In this document: in pieces, positions 1 through 11,212 of the stretch
Layout of the letters: the number at the start of each line of letters is the position of its first letter
Numbering within the stretch: position 1 is the first letter of the stretch
Assembly: GCA_035610835.1 (NCBI GenBank)
Contig: CM069452.1
Span: 24,929,121-24,993,120, forward strand
DNA length: 64,000 nucleotides
Reading direction: 5' to 3'
DNA from: Ophiura sarsii
Lineage: Eukaryota; Echinodermata; Ophiuroidea; Amphilepidida; Ophiuridae
Notes under the pieces: model-generated
Told to the model about the DNA's origin: nothing
Seen by the model: the letters and a program-made list of their open reading frames with translations, nothing else
The model's database searches: none
Program-made: the position numbers and the translations under genes

Positions 1-62
1 CAAGCTATTTCACCCACTTTTAAGTTTTATCCTCCAATCGGATTGGTTGTTGACACTTGATA

Positions 63-590
63 TAATGTGAGAGCATGTGGTCTAGTGGATGCAGGTCTCA
101 CAATACAAAGGTTGTGAGTTCTAGCCCCGCTACAGCCAACATGTTGTATCATTAGGCAAGGTACTTAGTCTCGATTGCTTTGTGGTTCGGAAGTCACATA
201 GAAATGGTGGGTACAGTGGCGTATCCAGAGGGGGGCCTGAAATAACGCCGTCAGTACACACGAGCCTCCGTCGGTACATTTCTGTTTTTGACCATGGGGT
301 TTTTTTCTGCCGATTTTGAGCACAACGTCACTCCTACCCCCAACCCCCCACGCACTTATCAAGATTTCAGCTGCTGACGGAGAAAAAATGTGGCAACTTT
401 TACGATTTTTTTGGAGTCTGTAATTTTTGTTGTTGTCGTACATAATGCCTTTCGTCGGTACAACTATGTCGTGGCTCCCCAGTTTCCAAAAAGCTGGGTA
501 CGCCACTGGGTGGGTACACTGGTGGAAAGGAGGTCTCCTCGGGCGGCACATGCCATTGCCATGGTTATTTGCTGGAAAACATGATATTTT
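63..590 (+). mobile_element. tRNA-derived SINE, split by a hAT MITE
   Basis: The head at about 63-140 looks like a decayed tRNA gene: an A-box-like TGGTCTAGTGG near 79 and a B-box-like stretch GAGTTCTAGCCCC near 117. The body continues to 213 and resumes at 517 after the inserted element at 214-508. The 3' boundary is uncertain. It is a pseudogenised Pol III promoter head and not a functional tRNA, because no closed acceptor stem can be drawn. Confidence 0.5.
214..508. mobile_element. Non-autonomous hAT element (MITE), 295 bp
   Basis: The ends are CAGTGGCGTATCCAG and the inverted partner CTGGGTACGCCACTG, 14 of 15 matching. An exact 8-bp direct repeat GGTGGGTA flanks it (206-213 and 509-516). 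An 8-bp target duplication with CAGTGGCG-type termini is the hAT signature. It has no coding capacity and lies inside the SINE at 63-590. Confidence 0.9.
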
Positions 591-678
591 GTTCTTAATT
601 TGAACACTGGCAGTGAAGCATGGTATATATAATACTCAGGAGGCCTGTGTGTGGATTTCGATACCACTATCAGTCCCG

Positions 679-1075
679 GGGGGGGGGGGGGGGGGGGGGC
701 ACTGACATTAGAAAAGGGTATAGGTATGTGCTGTGCTGAAGATCCCCTTTTTCACCCTCTGCTGTTAGCTCTTATGACCCCCCCTTTGAGCCTGCATCAG
801 TTCTTAAGACCCCAATTTTATTGAAAATTAAAAAATCGTGAAATTTTGCGTTCGAAAGCCCCAATTCTTCTAAAATGTTGCGTTCTAAAACCCCCAAAAA
901 ACCTGAAAATTTGTGTTCTTGTTAATCAAAATTGAACTATAGGCCAGTTCTCAAGACCTACTTTTTTGAAAAAAATCAGTTCCTAAGACCCTATTTTTCG
1001 TCATAAAAGCCACTCAATTCAGTTCTGTAGCCCTCCTTTTTGAGACCCTGGGTGGCATGCCCCTACCCCCTAGTC
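679..1075 (+). repeat. Interspersed repeat R1, copy 1
   Basis: The stretch begins with a G-run and contains repeated phrases built on CAGTTCTTAAGACCCC and GTTCTAAAACCCC. Related copies lie at 5042-5440 (opposite strand), 12030-12325 (inside a hAT element with target duplication) and 53225-53600 (opposite strand, more decayed). No terminus could be defined for this copy. Confidence 0.7.
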
Positions 1076-2081
1076 CCCTTTAATGTGCTTGTTTACTTCC
1101 AATATTATAGGTCTATGCGTAACAAATTGAAATTTATGGTAAGTTGCACTGTATGATGTATGTTGCAGTTGCGCCATATCCTATACTACTATCTACATAT
1201 TCCTGCAGGTAACCTTGGACAATTCTATCCTAAAATAGGTTTCCAAGTCCAATAGGAAGTTTGCTATAATCAGACTTCTTTAGGTATACGGTACCATATG
1301 ATTATATGCATGGAAACATCAATATCTTTATCAAATGTTTCTAAAACATGAATCACTGTTTCCTATCAAACAAAATTCTCAAGCCTCAGGTTTAGGCACA
1401 AACAAAAAGGTGTTGCCCTCAGCGACCGACCCTAAAATCGTAAAAACGAGGGTCGCATTGTTTTTCTTTTTTTGATTTAAATTTGATTAAATGTGTCTAA
1501 ATGTTACTATTTCTTGCTTGAAATGAATAAGTAAGCACAAATAAATGTTTGTTAGACTATTTTCACACTAGAAACATTAGTTAAATTGACATATGGGCCT
1601 ATACCAATTTTGTCTTGACATAAACCATATATTTTTTCAGCCAGCCCCCCAAAAGAAATTTGAAGAAAAAAAATTTTTGGCACTTGAGGGCAACACAACA
1701 TTTTTTTTGCCTTATAAACCACATTTCAGTGTTTCTATAATGATTTCCTGTACTACTTTTATACTGTAAAAGTGGTAATTTCTGAGTGATTTTTCACGTT
1801 TTGCTGATTTGTAGCTGTTCCGCATGTTTTTAAATTCATGACTTTTAGGCACAAAAAAAAACTGGCGTAATCCTCCTGACCCTAATTTACCCCCCCCCCC
1901 CCCCCCACCCCAATTTCTCCACTCATATGGTGTTGTCAGAGCTGGAGTATGAGCCTTGAATGAAACCTTATTGTGCCAATCATTTCAATTATTAGCTTTT
2001 ATTTTTACAAGGAGGGCCGTGACTTAGTGGGGGTGGGGGAGGCAGGGCATGTCTTTGGGACAAAAATGCAACTTCCTTTGT
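1076..2081. other. Non-coding, no recognised feature
   Basis: I see AT-rich sequence with a C-run near 1892-1906 and no open frame with codon character on either strand. No full repeat unit could be delimited. Confidence 0.4.
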
Positions 2082-2083
2082 TA

Positions 2084-2225
2084 TACAGCGTGTTCCAAAA
2101 ACTTAGAACTTATCAACTAAAAAGTAGGAAACACAACTTAATATTTTGGTCCTCAATTGGTAAAATTGTCAGTCCAATCTAATTTCAACTTTTTGGAAAT
2201 ACACAGATTTGAATAGAGTCTGTCA
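2084..2225 (+). repeat. Fragment of TA-target element (left end)
   Basis: The start TACAGCGTGTTCC and the phrase AAAAAGTAGGAAACA match the left end of the fuller element at 43195-43855. A matching right-hand internal part appears at about 3790-3960, so one element may have been split by the repeat at 2225-3361. Confidence 0.5.
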
Positions 2226-3361
2226 AAAATAAATAAAAAGGGAAAAAATAATGAGTGAACTCCCCCTCCGCGCAGCGCATTCTCCCCCCCCCCCCCCCCC
2301 ACACACACACACTTTTGGAGCTGGGGAATCCTTTTTTGGCAACCTTAAACACTAAATATTTCTCACACGCCGCCGCATAGGTTTACTCTGTAGACCCAAA
2401 CACCACGGGACTAGGGGAAACCACCTTTGACACCAAGCTATATTTTAAAACCAAAATGCCAGGCAAAAATGTCCAAAACAATCATGGAATGTAAAGGAAA
2501 AAACGGCTTAGAAATACCCTCAGGGAGCACCTAAATTCAACATTTTCTCGGGGTCCTTAAGTGGACCCCGAACCTCACGCCGCATTAGGTGTACTCAATA
2601 CCAACACCAGGGACTAGAAGTGGAAACCACCTTTGACACCCATCTATATTTAAGCAAAATAATGGGCAAAATGTCCGATCATATTAAAGGTAGATGTTCC
2701 GATTTTCAACTTGAAGTTTTCTATTCTACATGAAAGGTCATCCTTAAAAAAGCCGTGTTCCAAAGTTTGAGTTGCATAGCTCTAATGGTTCTTATTTTAG
2801 ACGCACAAGATGCTGTGAACTGTACCCATTGAGTAGTACACAAACTATAGTGGTTACCACCATTCGCGGTAATTCGACGTTATTTCATCGATTTCTCCGT
2901 AATTATACCGATTTAGGCCGTCAAATTTCAGTATGATGATGAGAAAAATACGAGCTTTCATATGATATGAAAATCTCCGTATGTTTGAAATAATTCTGTG
3001 TTACGAAAATGTGATTGGGTCATCTACCTTTAAAGGAAAATATTTATAATAATATTTGTGAGCCTTGAAACTGCTTAGAAATGCCCTCGGCAAACACCTC
3101 TTGACACCTATCTGAATGCAGCAATTTCCAGCGGTCATTATAGCAACTTTGGTTTTTTAAATGCCTGAAATGTAAAGGAAAATATATAATAATTAGGTCT
3201 GAAATGGCTTAAAAACGCCCTCAGAGCGTCTAAATTCAATTTTGTCTCACGTTTCAAGATTCTCAGCTCATCACGCTTACACTGGTATATAAGTGCCCCG
3301 ACAACTTTCAAAAACATTCCGCCTGAAACACCCCCTTGAAAAAATCCTGCGTAAGCGCCTG
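2225..3361. mobile_element. Degenerate relative of the hAT element at 14191-15497
   Basis: Shared phrases include AACGGCTTAGAA, CACCTCTTGACACC and TTCTCGGGGTCC in the same order as in the 14191-15497 element. The right end TCCTGCGTAAGCGCCTG (3345-3361) matches that element's right terminus. The left terminus is not recognisable and no target duplication was found. It is interrupted by the TTAA-type MITE at 2688-3029. Confidence 0.6.
2688..3029. mobile_element. TTAA-target MITE, 342 bp, copy 1
   Basis: The element begins AGGTAGATGTTCC and ends CATCTACCT, with TTAA on each side (2684-2687 and 3030-3033). A homologous copy lies inverted at 16019-16365 and a decayed one at about 5585-5876. A TTAA target is known for piggyBac and Kolobok superfamilies; the short termini do not decide between them. 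Confidence 0.85.
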
Positions 3362-4440
3362 GTGGCCAGAACTTGTTGTCCCGATTTTAGCAATACAACC
3401 ATCCATGCGTTGTACCTATATGCACTGTGTACAAGTGTTTCTTGCATGGCGTTTATTCTCCGAAAAAACACACCCTATTTTGGGTCAAACTAAGTTCATT
3501 TAAAATCTGTTTACATGTTTTTTATTTGAATATTCAACAATAAATTATATACAGAATAGCAAAAGTATGTTCTGTATTTCACCGAATTTGTGGAAAAAGC
3601 CTATATTTGCTGACAACCGACTTGTCATTTTCAAAAACTATTGTTTAACGGTTAAATTTGTCATTAACTCTTTTGTTATAAACACTCAGTCTACTACCAT
3701 TACTTTTGTAGGTTAATACCCCTTTTTTAATTGTGTAAAAATGCTAAATTTAGATTTTGACATCCCCTTAATATAAAAGATGTGTGACCAGCTACAATGC
3801 GCAATGTAATGCATTGGTGGTTTAATTGGCAGTTACTTGGCAAAACTGGGACAAATGGGATATGACCATGCTCTACTCAAAGCTTTGTATTTCAAAAAGT
3901 TGATATCAGATTGGTCTTATAATAATAAAGGAAATCCGCGCCATTTAAGCGCTCAGATATGTTGCATTATTATTATACAGAGCACTTTCGTAGGTTAATT
4001 CTTTTAAAAGTACCTCGTAAACATGGTAAAGACAAAATCGGGTTTAGAAAATCCCCAATCACATGTATGGACGTCGTCATATTGATCAAAGCTATGACGA
4101 AAGACTTACAAGATGTCCGCGTCCAGGGGCGTAGCGTGGTATATAGTTGTGATTGGGGGAGGGGGCACAACAGGCGTGGATCCATAAATGCCCCCCCCCC
4201 CCCCGGTAGCTACACTGGCAAGGGTTTAAATCTGGTTTGTGTGAGGGACTTTGGGTATTTTTTCTTCTTCTATGCTTTGGTGATAAGAACCGGAAGAACT
4301 ACTTGACCAGCCGCCACTGACCCAACCCAGTCATATGGATCGATAGGTAGAACTTTGAATGACCCTTGTAGTATTTTATACAGTCCTTGAAGTCAATTCA
4401 TACATATTCATTATGCCACATTTTTTCTATCTGACTTCAG
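3362..4440. other. Non-coding sequence upstream of the CARD gene
   Basis: This holds AT-rich unique-looking sequence, a right-hand fragment of the 43195-43855 repeat family at about 3790-3960, and a C-run at 4191-4204 close to a lone CAGGGGCGTAGC terminus. I found no promoter signal that I can defend; any first, untranslated exon should lie here. Confidence 0.35.
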
Positions 4441-4788
4441 CTAGGTTCCGATGAACACTGTAGATCAACTCCTTGTAGAGGGTAACAATGGCTATGTTGA
4501 GTGATGCACATCGAAAAGTTCTCCGCAAAGGCACGGTGAAACTTCTGAACGACCTTGATATCAACAATTTAATTGACCACCTCGTAGGTGCAGAGATTTT
4601 GACTGGGGCCGATGAAGATTGTCTCGAGAGAAAGCCGATCAGACGTGATAAAATCAGAGAATTGCTTGACATAATTCCAAGAAAGGGGGAAAATGGTTAC
4701 ATCAGGTTTATGGAGGCGCTTAGAGAAACTCAAATACATGTTTATTATTATCTACATAGTCTGGATACGCCAAGTACAAATATGCAGT
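4441..4788 (+). CDS. CRADD-like: CARD exon of a CRADD/RAIDD-like adaptor (coding exon 1)
   Basis: Coding starts at ATG 4488 (context aacaATGG), with an in-frame TAG at 4476-4478, so no upstream extension is possible within this exon. A good acceptor (polypyrimidine, then CAG at 4438-4440) suggests a spliced 5' UTR. The 100 residues form a caspase recruitment domain: basic HRKVLRKG start, the LIDHLVGAEILT stretch, RRDKIRELLDIIPRKG and a closing FMEALRE, in the helix order of the CARD family. The exon ends in phase 1 at the donor GTAAGT (4789). With the death-domain exon at 11213 and three small exons between, the predicted protein is about 306 residues; human CRADD is 199. CARDs recruit partner CARDs, in CRADD's case caspase-2. 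The function here is inferred from family. Confidence 0.85.
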
Positions 4789-5041
4789 GTAAGTAATTAT
4801 AATATCATTTATTTCAGATATTCCCACCATGAAAGGTTTTGGCTGTATACAAATTGCCTCATAAAAATTCATAAAACTGTTAAATATATGTGAGTTTTTG
4901 ACTATGTACATTGTATGCTTATCATAGATTCCACTTCCTCAATCCCATATGGTCCGGGATTTCGAGAAACTAACAAACATCCTGTCAGAGGGGGGGGGGG
5001 GGGGGGGGGGACAATGGCAGAAAAGGACATTGACTGTGAAA

Positions 5042-5440
5042 AATTACTTTTTGGTGTGCCGCACAGGGTCTCAAAAAGGGGGCTACAGAACTGAACTGAG
5101 TGGATTTTATGACGAAAAATAGGGTTTTAGGAACTGATTTTTTTCAAAAAAGTAGGTCTGAGAACTGGCCTATAGTTCAATTTTGACTAGCAAGAACGCA
5201 AATTTTCGCCTTTTTTGGTTTTAGAACGCAACATTTTCGAAGAATTGGGGCTTTAGATCGCAAAATTTCGCGTTTTTTGAATTTTCAATAAAATTTGGGT
5301 CCTAAGAACTGAAGCAGGCTCAAAGGGGGGGGGGGGGGGGTCGTAAGAACTAGCAGCAGAGGATGAAAAAGGGGGTCTTCAGCACGGCACATACCTTTAC
5401 CCTTTTCCAATGTCAGTGCCCCCCCCCCCGGACTTGGACT
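5042..5440 (-). repeat. Interspersed repeat R1, copy 2, in intron 1
   Basis: This reads as the reverse complement of 679-1075, with the same internal phrases, a G-run near 5327 and a C-run near 5420. A G-run at 4991-5009 lies just outside it. It lies in the first intron of the CARD gene. Confidence 0.75.
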
Positions 5441-5584
5441 ACCACTGCGGCAGCCCATGTTCTATCCCTGGGGCAGTACACCCCATTTTCTTGTCATTAT
5501 TTCAGGGTTTCCACGGCCTGGAAAAGTCATGGAGTACATGTATTTTATTTTCAATTTCCAGGCCTGGTAAAGTCATGAAAATTT

Positions 5585-5876
5585 GGGTCATCCTTAAAAT
5601 AGTCATATATTTCAAGGTTTGAGTTGCACAACATCAATGGTTCTTATTTTAGAAGCACAAGGTGGTGTGAAATTTGCCCATTGAGTAGTACATAAACTGG
5701 CCGGGTGAACCACCACCTTTGGCAGTAAGTCACTGCATAATTGGCCTATATCGTCTAAATGTTCCATATCTTGCGCCAAACATTTTATAGAAATGATGAG
5801 AAAAATATGGGGTTTCTTCTGATATCAAAAAATGTTGATGTGCAAAAAAAAGCTTAAGTGATCGGAACATACACCT
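5585..5876. repeat. Decayed TTAA-type MITE, in intron 1
   Basis: Phrases such as TTGAGTTGCA, GGTTCTTATTTTAGA and CCCATTGAGTAGTAC follow the order seen in the 2688-3029 element, and the end ATCGGAACATACACCTTTAA matches its inverted terminus. The other terminus is lost. Confidence 0.65.
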
Positions 5877-6629
5877 TTAAGCAGGTACGAGTGAAAACTA
5901 AAACATGTCTGTTTCCTTATCACTCTTATTTGTGTAAGGTAGTGCCAGAAATTTCCGTTCCATACCATTGCAGTTCCTCTGAGGCTATAGTCGTACAGGC
6001 TACTACACAGCCATCATACCCAAGTATGGGTAAGCTATATAGAATGATCAGCTACACTTTCAAGATTCCACACTGGATTCCACAAGGTTTTAGTTATTGC
6101 TGGTGTCCCAGGTGGGGGTGGGGGGGGGGGGGGGGGGGGGGGTCATGAGGAGGGTCATGATTTCCCTTCATAACATTGTCAACCTTTTTCTGAAAAAGGG
6201 GTGCTTTTTAGTAAACTCCATCGATGTAGGGTTAGTAATTGAATGTTCGAGTGGAATTAAATGGAGATGAAAGTCTGTTTGTTTAATTTCAATCTTTTGC
6301 CTGTGTATGCCACTGTACCCCAAATTTGATAGCGGAATTACCCACGGAAACAGAGAATCCCATGCAATATATGCAACTCCCCGCCATTTTCACATGATAC
6401 ATTGTCACATTAAGACTAGAGGGCTATCATTTTCTTGGTGGAGGTCCCAAATATCCTGGGGGCAGAAAATAGGAGGGTCATAAAAATAAACACCATTGTA
6501 ATGAGGGGGCAGGGGGTCAACATTTTATCACATAATCTGGTTCTGAAGTGAGAAAAGTATCTCCTCCCCCACGTGCACCCCCCACCCACCACCACCATCA
6601 CCGAAATACTTACTTTTTTTTTATCACAG

Positions 6630-6722
6630 CAATGTCAGCATCAGTGTCTCCTAATCAGCAACATTACGGTACACCTTCTTTTATGTCACCAGCCACACAC
6701 TCATCAGCGCAACCGACGTCAG
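6630..6722 (+). CDS. CRADD-like: Linker exon 1 of the CRADD-like gene
   Basis: A 93-nt exon in class 1-1 phase. The acceptor is the CAG at 6627-6629 after a T-rich tract and the donor is GTATGA at 6723. It encodes a Ser/Pro/Gln-rich piece with the core SVSPNQQHYGT and FMSPATHSSAQPTS. The same pattern recurs in the exons at 8352 and 10506, so this is one of three tandem exon copies. No folded domain is expected; it lengthens the CARD to death-domain linker. Exon boundaries come from splice signals and frame continuity and are not confirmed by transcript data. Confidence 0.7.
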
Positions 6723-8351
6723 GTATGATTCGAAAGGAGTATTTGTTAAATTTCAAGATACAAATAATATGTTTGATTAAAACAATGTATGTTTTTGTTG
6801 TTGCTGCTATTTTTTGTTGTTGTTGTTGTTTGTTTTGTGTTCATTTGTTTTTTGTTTAATAATGGTGTGGTTTTTTTCCATGGGGGGGGGGGGGGGGGCA
6901 GGGGGCTACTCATGTATAAAAGTTGTAATCATCCATGTGAATCCACTCTCAAAAACTGCCCTTAACATGGATTCGCAAAGAAGGAAATAGTGACTCTTAG
7001 CAAGGATTATAGCACTGGCCTGTGCGAGCCCCTGTTGTGGTCGAAAAAAGAACCCTTAATCTGTTTTTTCGTTCACACGGATGATTACAACATTATACCT
7101 AACTGGCCTCCCCAGAGTTTCTTTTCAACCGGCAAAAAATTGATGCTCTGTGTAAAATATACACTGATTTTACTTCAGCACTCTTTTGCTAAAAGCATCT
7201 AAACGAAACATCTGTCAGGCCTAAAATTGTGCGTGGGTATAGTCACTGTCATAATGCTATTGACGAAATTGAAGCTATGTCATGTGTTTTGTTGTTCGCC
7301 TAGCTGCTTCCAGATGCATGAAATGCGAGAACTAAGGTGCACCATGCGCGACTATTTCATGATTGATGTGCTGTCATTTTTTTTTATTGTTCATACGCAC
7401 TTCTGGGTTTACACAGATGCGCTCATTCGCATGTATGTACGCACGCACACAAGTACGCACGCATTGTTGGAATTATGTCCATAGCATTTTATGACACTGA
7501 CTATTAGTTAGGAAAATATGGGCTTTCTGGCAATGCCAATTTTTTTTTATTATGAGGAAATGTGAATTTGATTGGGTCTCAAATGTTCACAAAGCAGGAG
7601 AATTTGAACTTTCTGGATAAACAAATTGTCATCTAAATTTCACCACTTTTTTTCAAGATCCCTCTTATGTTAACAGATTACAGCTTTTTGGTTCCCTTCT
7701 TCCAAATCCTTGTGTTGTTGCCCATATTCATTCATTCATTTTATTATTTCCATCATACAAAACAATCCATTTAAAAAACATTAAAATGGAATTAAAGGAT
7801 ATGCACAAGAGCATTTTGAAAATAGAGTAATATTAGCAGCATATAGAAAGTTGGTCTACATAATAAGGCGACAAAGACAAAACCCCTGCTCTACAGGCAA
7901 ATGGACCTGTCGGGTAGGGTCAGTCAGTTGGGTGTAGGGTAAAGTCGCCAGTTTTCGGTCAGCGCCTATTTTTCGGTCATTTCCGCCCAAATCGTGTAAT
8001 TGCAACGGCCGTCACCATTTTAAAGCAATACCAGGCATCATCTATGCGGCGGTTTTTTTGCTGTCAGTTTATAACGATGAGGTCATTTTCATTACACGAT
8101 TTGGTCGAAGTGACCGAAAATAGGCGCTGACTGAAAACTGGCGACTTTACCCTAGTCATTTTTACTTTAAATTTTTCGTTAACATTTTTGTGGTGGAATA
8201 AAAATAAAAATCACAATTTCCAAAAATTTCATTTGTAAACATTTTCAAAAAAAAATCAATTTCTTTCAAAATGTTTTTTTTGTTGCCTAAAACAGAGTTA
8301 ACTAGAATACTTACATTTTGTTCCTGATTTTTGTCACAACAATACATGTAG
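6723..8351 (+). other. Intron 2 of the CRADD-like gene
   Basis: It contains a G-run at about 6882-6898, a TTG-rich microsatellite-like stretch near 6795-6850, ACGC-rich sequence near 7420-7465 and the MITE at 7937-8152. Its first 100 bases match the start of the next intron (see findings). Confidence 0.6.
7937..8152. mobile_element. TA-target MITE with about 65-bp inverted ends
   Basis: It starts GGGTAAAGTCGCCAG and ends CTGGCGACTTTACCC, with TA on both sides (7935-7936, 8153-8154). The inverted match extends inward through AGCGCCTATTTT to ATTACACGATTT. Target and structure fit a Tc1/mariner-type non-autonomous element. Confidence 0.8.
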
Positions 8352-8435
8352 AAGAATCAGTGTCTCCTGAGCAACAGCATTGCGGTGCACGACCTTTTAC
8401 ATCACCAGCCGCAGACTCATCAGTTCAACCGTCAG
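8352..8435 (+). CDS. CRADD-like: Linker exon 2 of the CRADD-like gene
   Basis: An 84-nt exon, again phase 1-1. The acceptor is ATGTAG at 8346-8351 and the donor is GTATGA at 8436, identical to the donor of the previous linker exon. It encodes ESVSPEQQHCGA then FTSPAADSSVQPS, which lines up residue by residue with the exon at 6630. The flanking intron sequence is also homologous, so the copy arose by duplication of exon plus intron. The acceptor lacks a long uninterrupted pyrimidine tract, so the 5' edge is less certain than the 3' edge. Confidence 0.7.
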
Positions 8436-8508
8436 GTATGATTAGACTCAGAAATAATTATTGAATTAATCCAAAGATCCAAAGATTGTGTTTGATTCTG
8501 TCAAAGTG

Positions 8509-8645
8509 CAGGGCTTGAAATAAGAACCAGGAATAACCAGGGGCAATTTTCAATGTAGACATTGTCCCTGGTGACACAAGGGGTAGTCTATTTGAGGTTT
8601 AGTGGAGGTGAATTTGCTCCCTGCTCCTACTTATTTCAAGCCCTG
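8509..8645. mobile_element. Short MITE with perfect 16-bp inverted ends
   Basis: The ends are CAGGGCTTGAAATAAG and its exact reverse complement CTTATTTCAAGCCCTG. The flanking 8-mers TCAAAGTG and GCCGAATG agree at only 4 positions, so a target duplication is not proven. The homologous stretch of intron 2 (near 6770-6790) lacks the insert. CAGGG-type ends suggest hAT. Confidence 0.75.
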
Positions 8646-8649
8646 GCCG

Positions 8650-10505
8650 AATGTATGTTTTTGTTGCTGATATTGTTGTTTTGTTTTCATTTATTCATTT
8701 GTTTGTTGATTTAATTCATTTGTTGAACCTTTATCTGAAAATGGTTCTCTGTAAATATGTGATGCGATCTGTGAAAACCCGTCGGATGGCGCAAAATGTG
8801 AACTAGGGATTATGGGGAAAAAATAAAAATAAAAAAATGTTTTCTTTTTAAAGAAAATTAGTTTCCAATACTTTGTGTTATCATCTTTCATGAAATTTCA
8901 CCTTCAAAAACTTACTTAAGTCACTTTTATTATTAACCTTATAATGTTATTATATTAAATGATGTATCTCCTTTGGCCTGTTTTCATAATTTCTTGTTTT
9001 GTAGCTTTTGATGACATCACAATCATCATTCACTCGTAACTTTTTTTGTAGTGATCGTAGCAAAATGATCGAAACAGTTCTGTAATCAGCTCAGTTTTAG
9101 CTTTCTTATGATATAAATATCTCCAATATGAAAAATGCCACCATGTGGCGGGTTTTCACAGATTGCATCACATATACCCTGATTGTACTGTATGAGGCAC
9201 AGTGGCGTACTAGGGTCTTCAATTTGGGGGCTTGAGGGGGACAGGCCTGTGACTATTTTTTTGTTAATATAAATGGAGTTTTTCATTTCATTGGGGGATG
9301 CATCAGGGGGCGGGCGAGCCTTCTGACATGGGGAAATGCCCCCCTGTCGCCTATTCGCCCGTGATAAGCATCAAGTTTCATGAAGGTGGCCTCAAAACCT
9401 GAATGTGAAATGTGTTTTAAAAAAAAGGTAATCATCAATATGTCCCCATCCACAAAAGTGTATTGTTTGAAAGATGAATGTTCATATTTTGTATTGATTA
9501 ATGATTACACTATCTTTCAATAGAATCCCACAAATGCATCCCACAACAAAATCACTTTCATTACATATTGACCCACCCTTGTATAAATGTCTGATTATTG
9601 TTAAGATCCTCCTAAATAAGCATCTTATTATTTGACCACATCAGAAGTGGGGTAGGGGTCACATTCCCCAAAACTTTTTTAGGTGATGTCATATGGACCG
9701 GCCATCTTAGTGCAAACATTGCCAATTTCTAATTTGTGTGCGATTTACACGAATTACTTCAATGTTTCATCAATTTAAGTTTGAATAAGCTCAATTTGTA
9801 CACAAGATTTGTCTATACCTTTTTAGTTGAAAACTGAAGCTGAAAATATTTGTGTGCTTCACGCCCATTTTCCCTACAATGTTTCGACATTATTAAAAAA
9901 AAATTGGGCTCGTCCCCAATCATTTTTTTGCATTCACCGCCACTAAATAAGAACTCTTTCATGAGTATCCTTCAAACCTAATGGCAGATTGCTACCGATA
10001 CTGAAGATAGTGATGGAATGATCATTTCATGTTGTTCAAGTCATACTTACTCTTATGATTTCCATTGTGTTTCATGACTAAACATAGTAGGCCTGGCACA
10101 TTGTTTTCTTTATATCAACATGTTGTAGCAATCCATTCATGGTAATGATTAAAAATTTGCTCATTTGGAGTCTCTGCTGTAGGATAAGTGTATGCCTCAA
10201 GTTCTCTAGCTTCACTGACAGATAGAGCATGCATGTTAATCGTTAGCATACTTTGGTAGCTTTAACACACACGCAGCATGTGAATCACACTCTATAGATT
10301 TACGCAAGGGCCTTTTATTTGATTGACACTACACCATCATTTTAGAGTCAAAAACCAGCTGGCTCTGTGCCAGTGACATTGCGCGTAGCTAACACAGTGC
10401 ATACTTAAGTTTAATTTGATAACGTCTTTATGGAATGTTGTGCCATCTCATGCTTGATACTAACACTCTTTCTCAATCCCTTCATTTGTTTCTTTACTAC
10501 TTTAG
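8650..10505 (+). other. Intron 3 of the CRADD-like gene, remainder
   Basis: AT-rich sequence without coding character. A lone CAGTGGCGTACTAGG terminus sits at about 9200 with no partner or target duplication that I can find. Confidence 0.45.
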
Positions 10506-10574
10506 TCACTCCAGATCAGCAGCATATCCAACCTTTGGTATCGGGTTTTTCAAACTTATCGGTTCAACCAACAG
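10506..10574 (+). CDS. CRADD-like: Linker exon 3 of the CRADD-like gene
   Basis: A 69-nt exon, phase 1-1, with acceptor TTTAG (10501-10505) and donor GTAGGA (10575). It encodes VTPDQQHIQPLVSGF then SNLSVQPTG. The T/S-P-x-Q-Q-H start and SxQPT end match the two preceding linker exons, with an internal deletion. It joins in frame to the death-domain exon. Confidence 0.65.
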
Positions 10575-11212
10575 GTAGGAGGTCTTTGTAACAACTCAAC
10601 ATTCTTTCCAATCAATCTAATTTTTAAAAGCTCTTTTCAGAGCCACACATTTTGCAAGTAGGAAAGGTGCATCTACTCTCAAATCATCAGGCAAGGGGCA
10701 GCCCGAATGATGATAATATACAAAGTGAATCAAAACAAATTGTGCATAGATTGAAATGACCATTCGACCTTGATGTGTGCATTGAACCATGAAATGGTGT
10801 ATTTAAATCTAGTTCATTTTTCGAAAAATTAAAGTACTGTATGTGTAAATCCCATTGGAATGGTGTAAAAAGGGGCCAGCTTATAAAAGAATGTCACATT
10901 TTGCTTATTTTCCAGTCAATTACTAATTACTTTCATTTTTTCGGAAGACAAACTAGATTTAATATGCATAATACAAACAACAACAATGTTATGTTCAATG
11001 CACACATCAAGGTCAAAGAGCCATTTGAATCTGCATGTGCACAATTTGCTTGGGTCAGGGATTGCCCTCCCCCTCCCCCCCCCCCCTCCCCCCCCCTCCC
11101 CCCCGACTGTAGTACTATGTACTACCAAAGTGTGAACACACTTGCATTTTGCATAAGAAATATAAAACTATTATGTAATAACCTGTAATTCTTTTCCATA
11201 ATTCTTATTTAG
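10575..11212 (+). other. Intron 4 of the CRADD-like gene
   Basis: 638 bp with a C-rich/T-interrupted pyrimidine tract at about 11067-11104. The acceptor is TTATTTAG at 11205-11212. No other feature is seen. Confidence 0.6.

Noticed and set aside
66..140. tRNA gene
   Set aside because: A and B boxes are present but the acceptor stem and anticodon arm do not pair; it is the head of a SINE.
9190..9360. hAT element starting CAGTGGCGTACTAGG
   Set aside because: No inverted partner and no 8-bp duplication could be found nearby.
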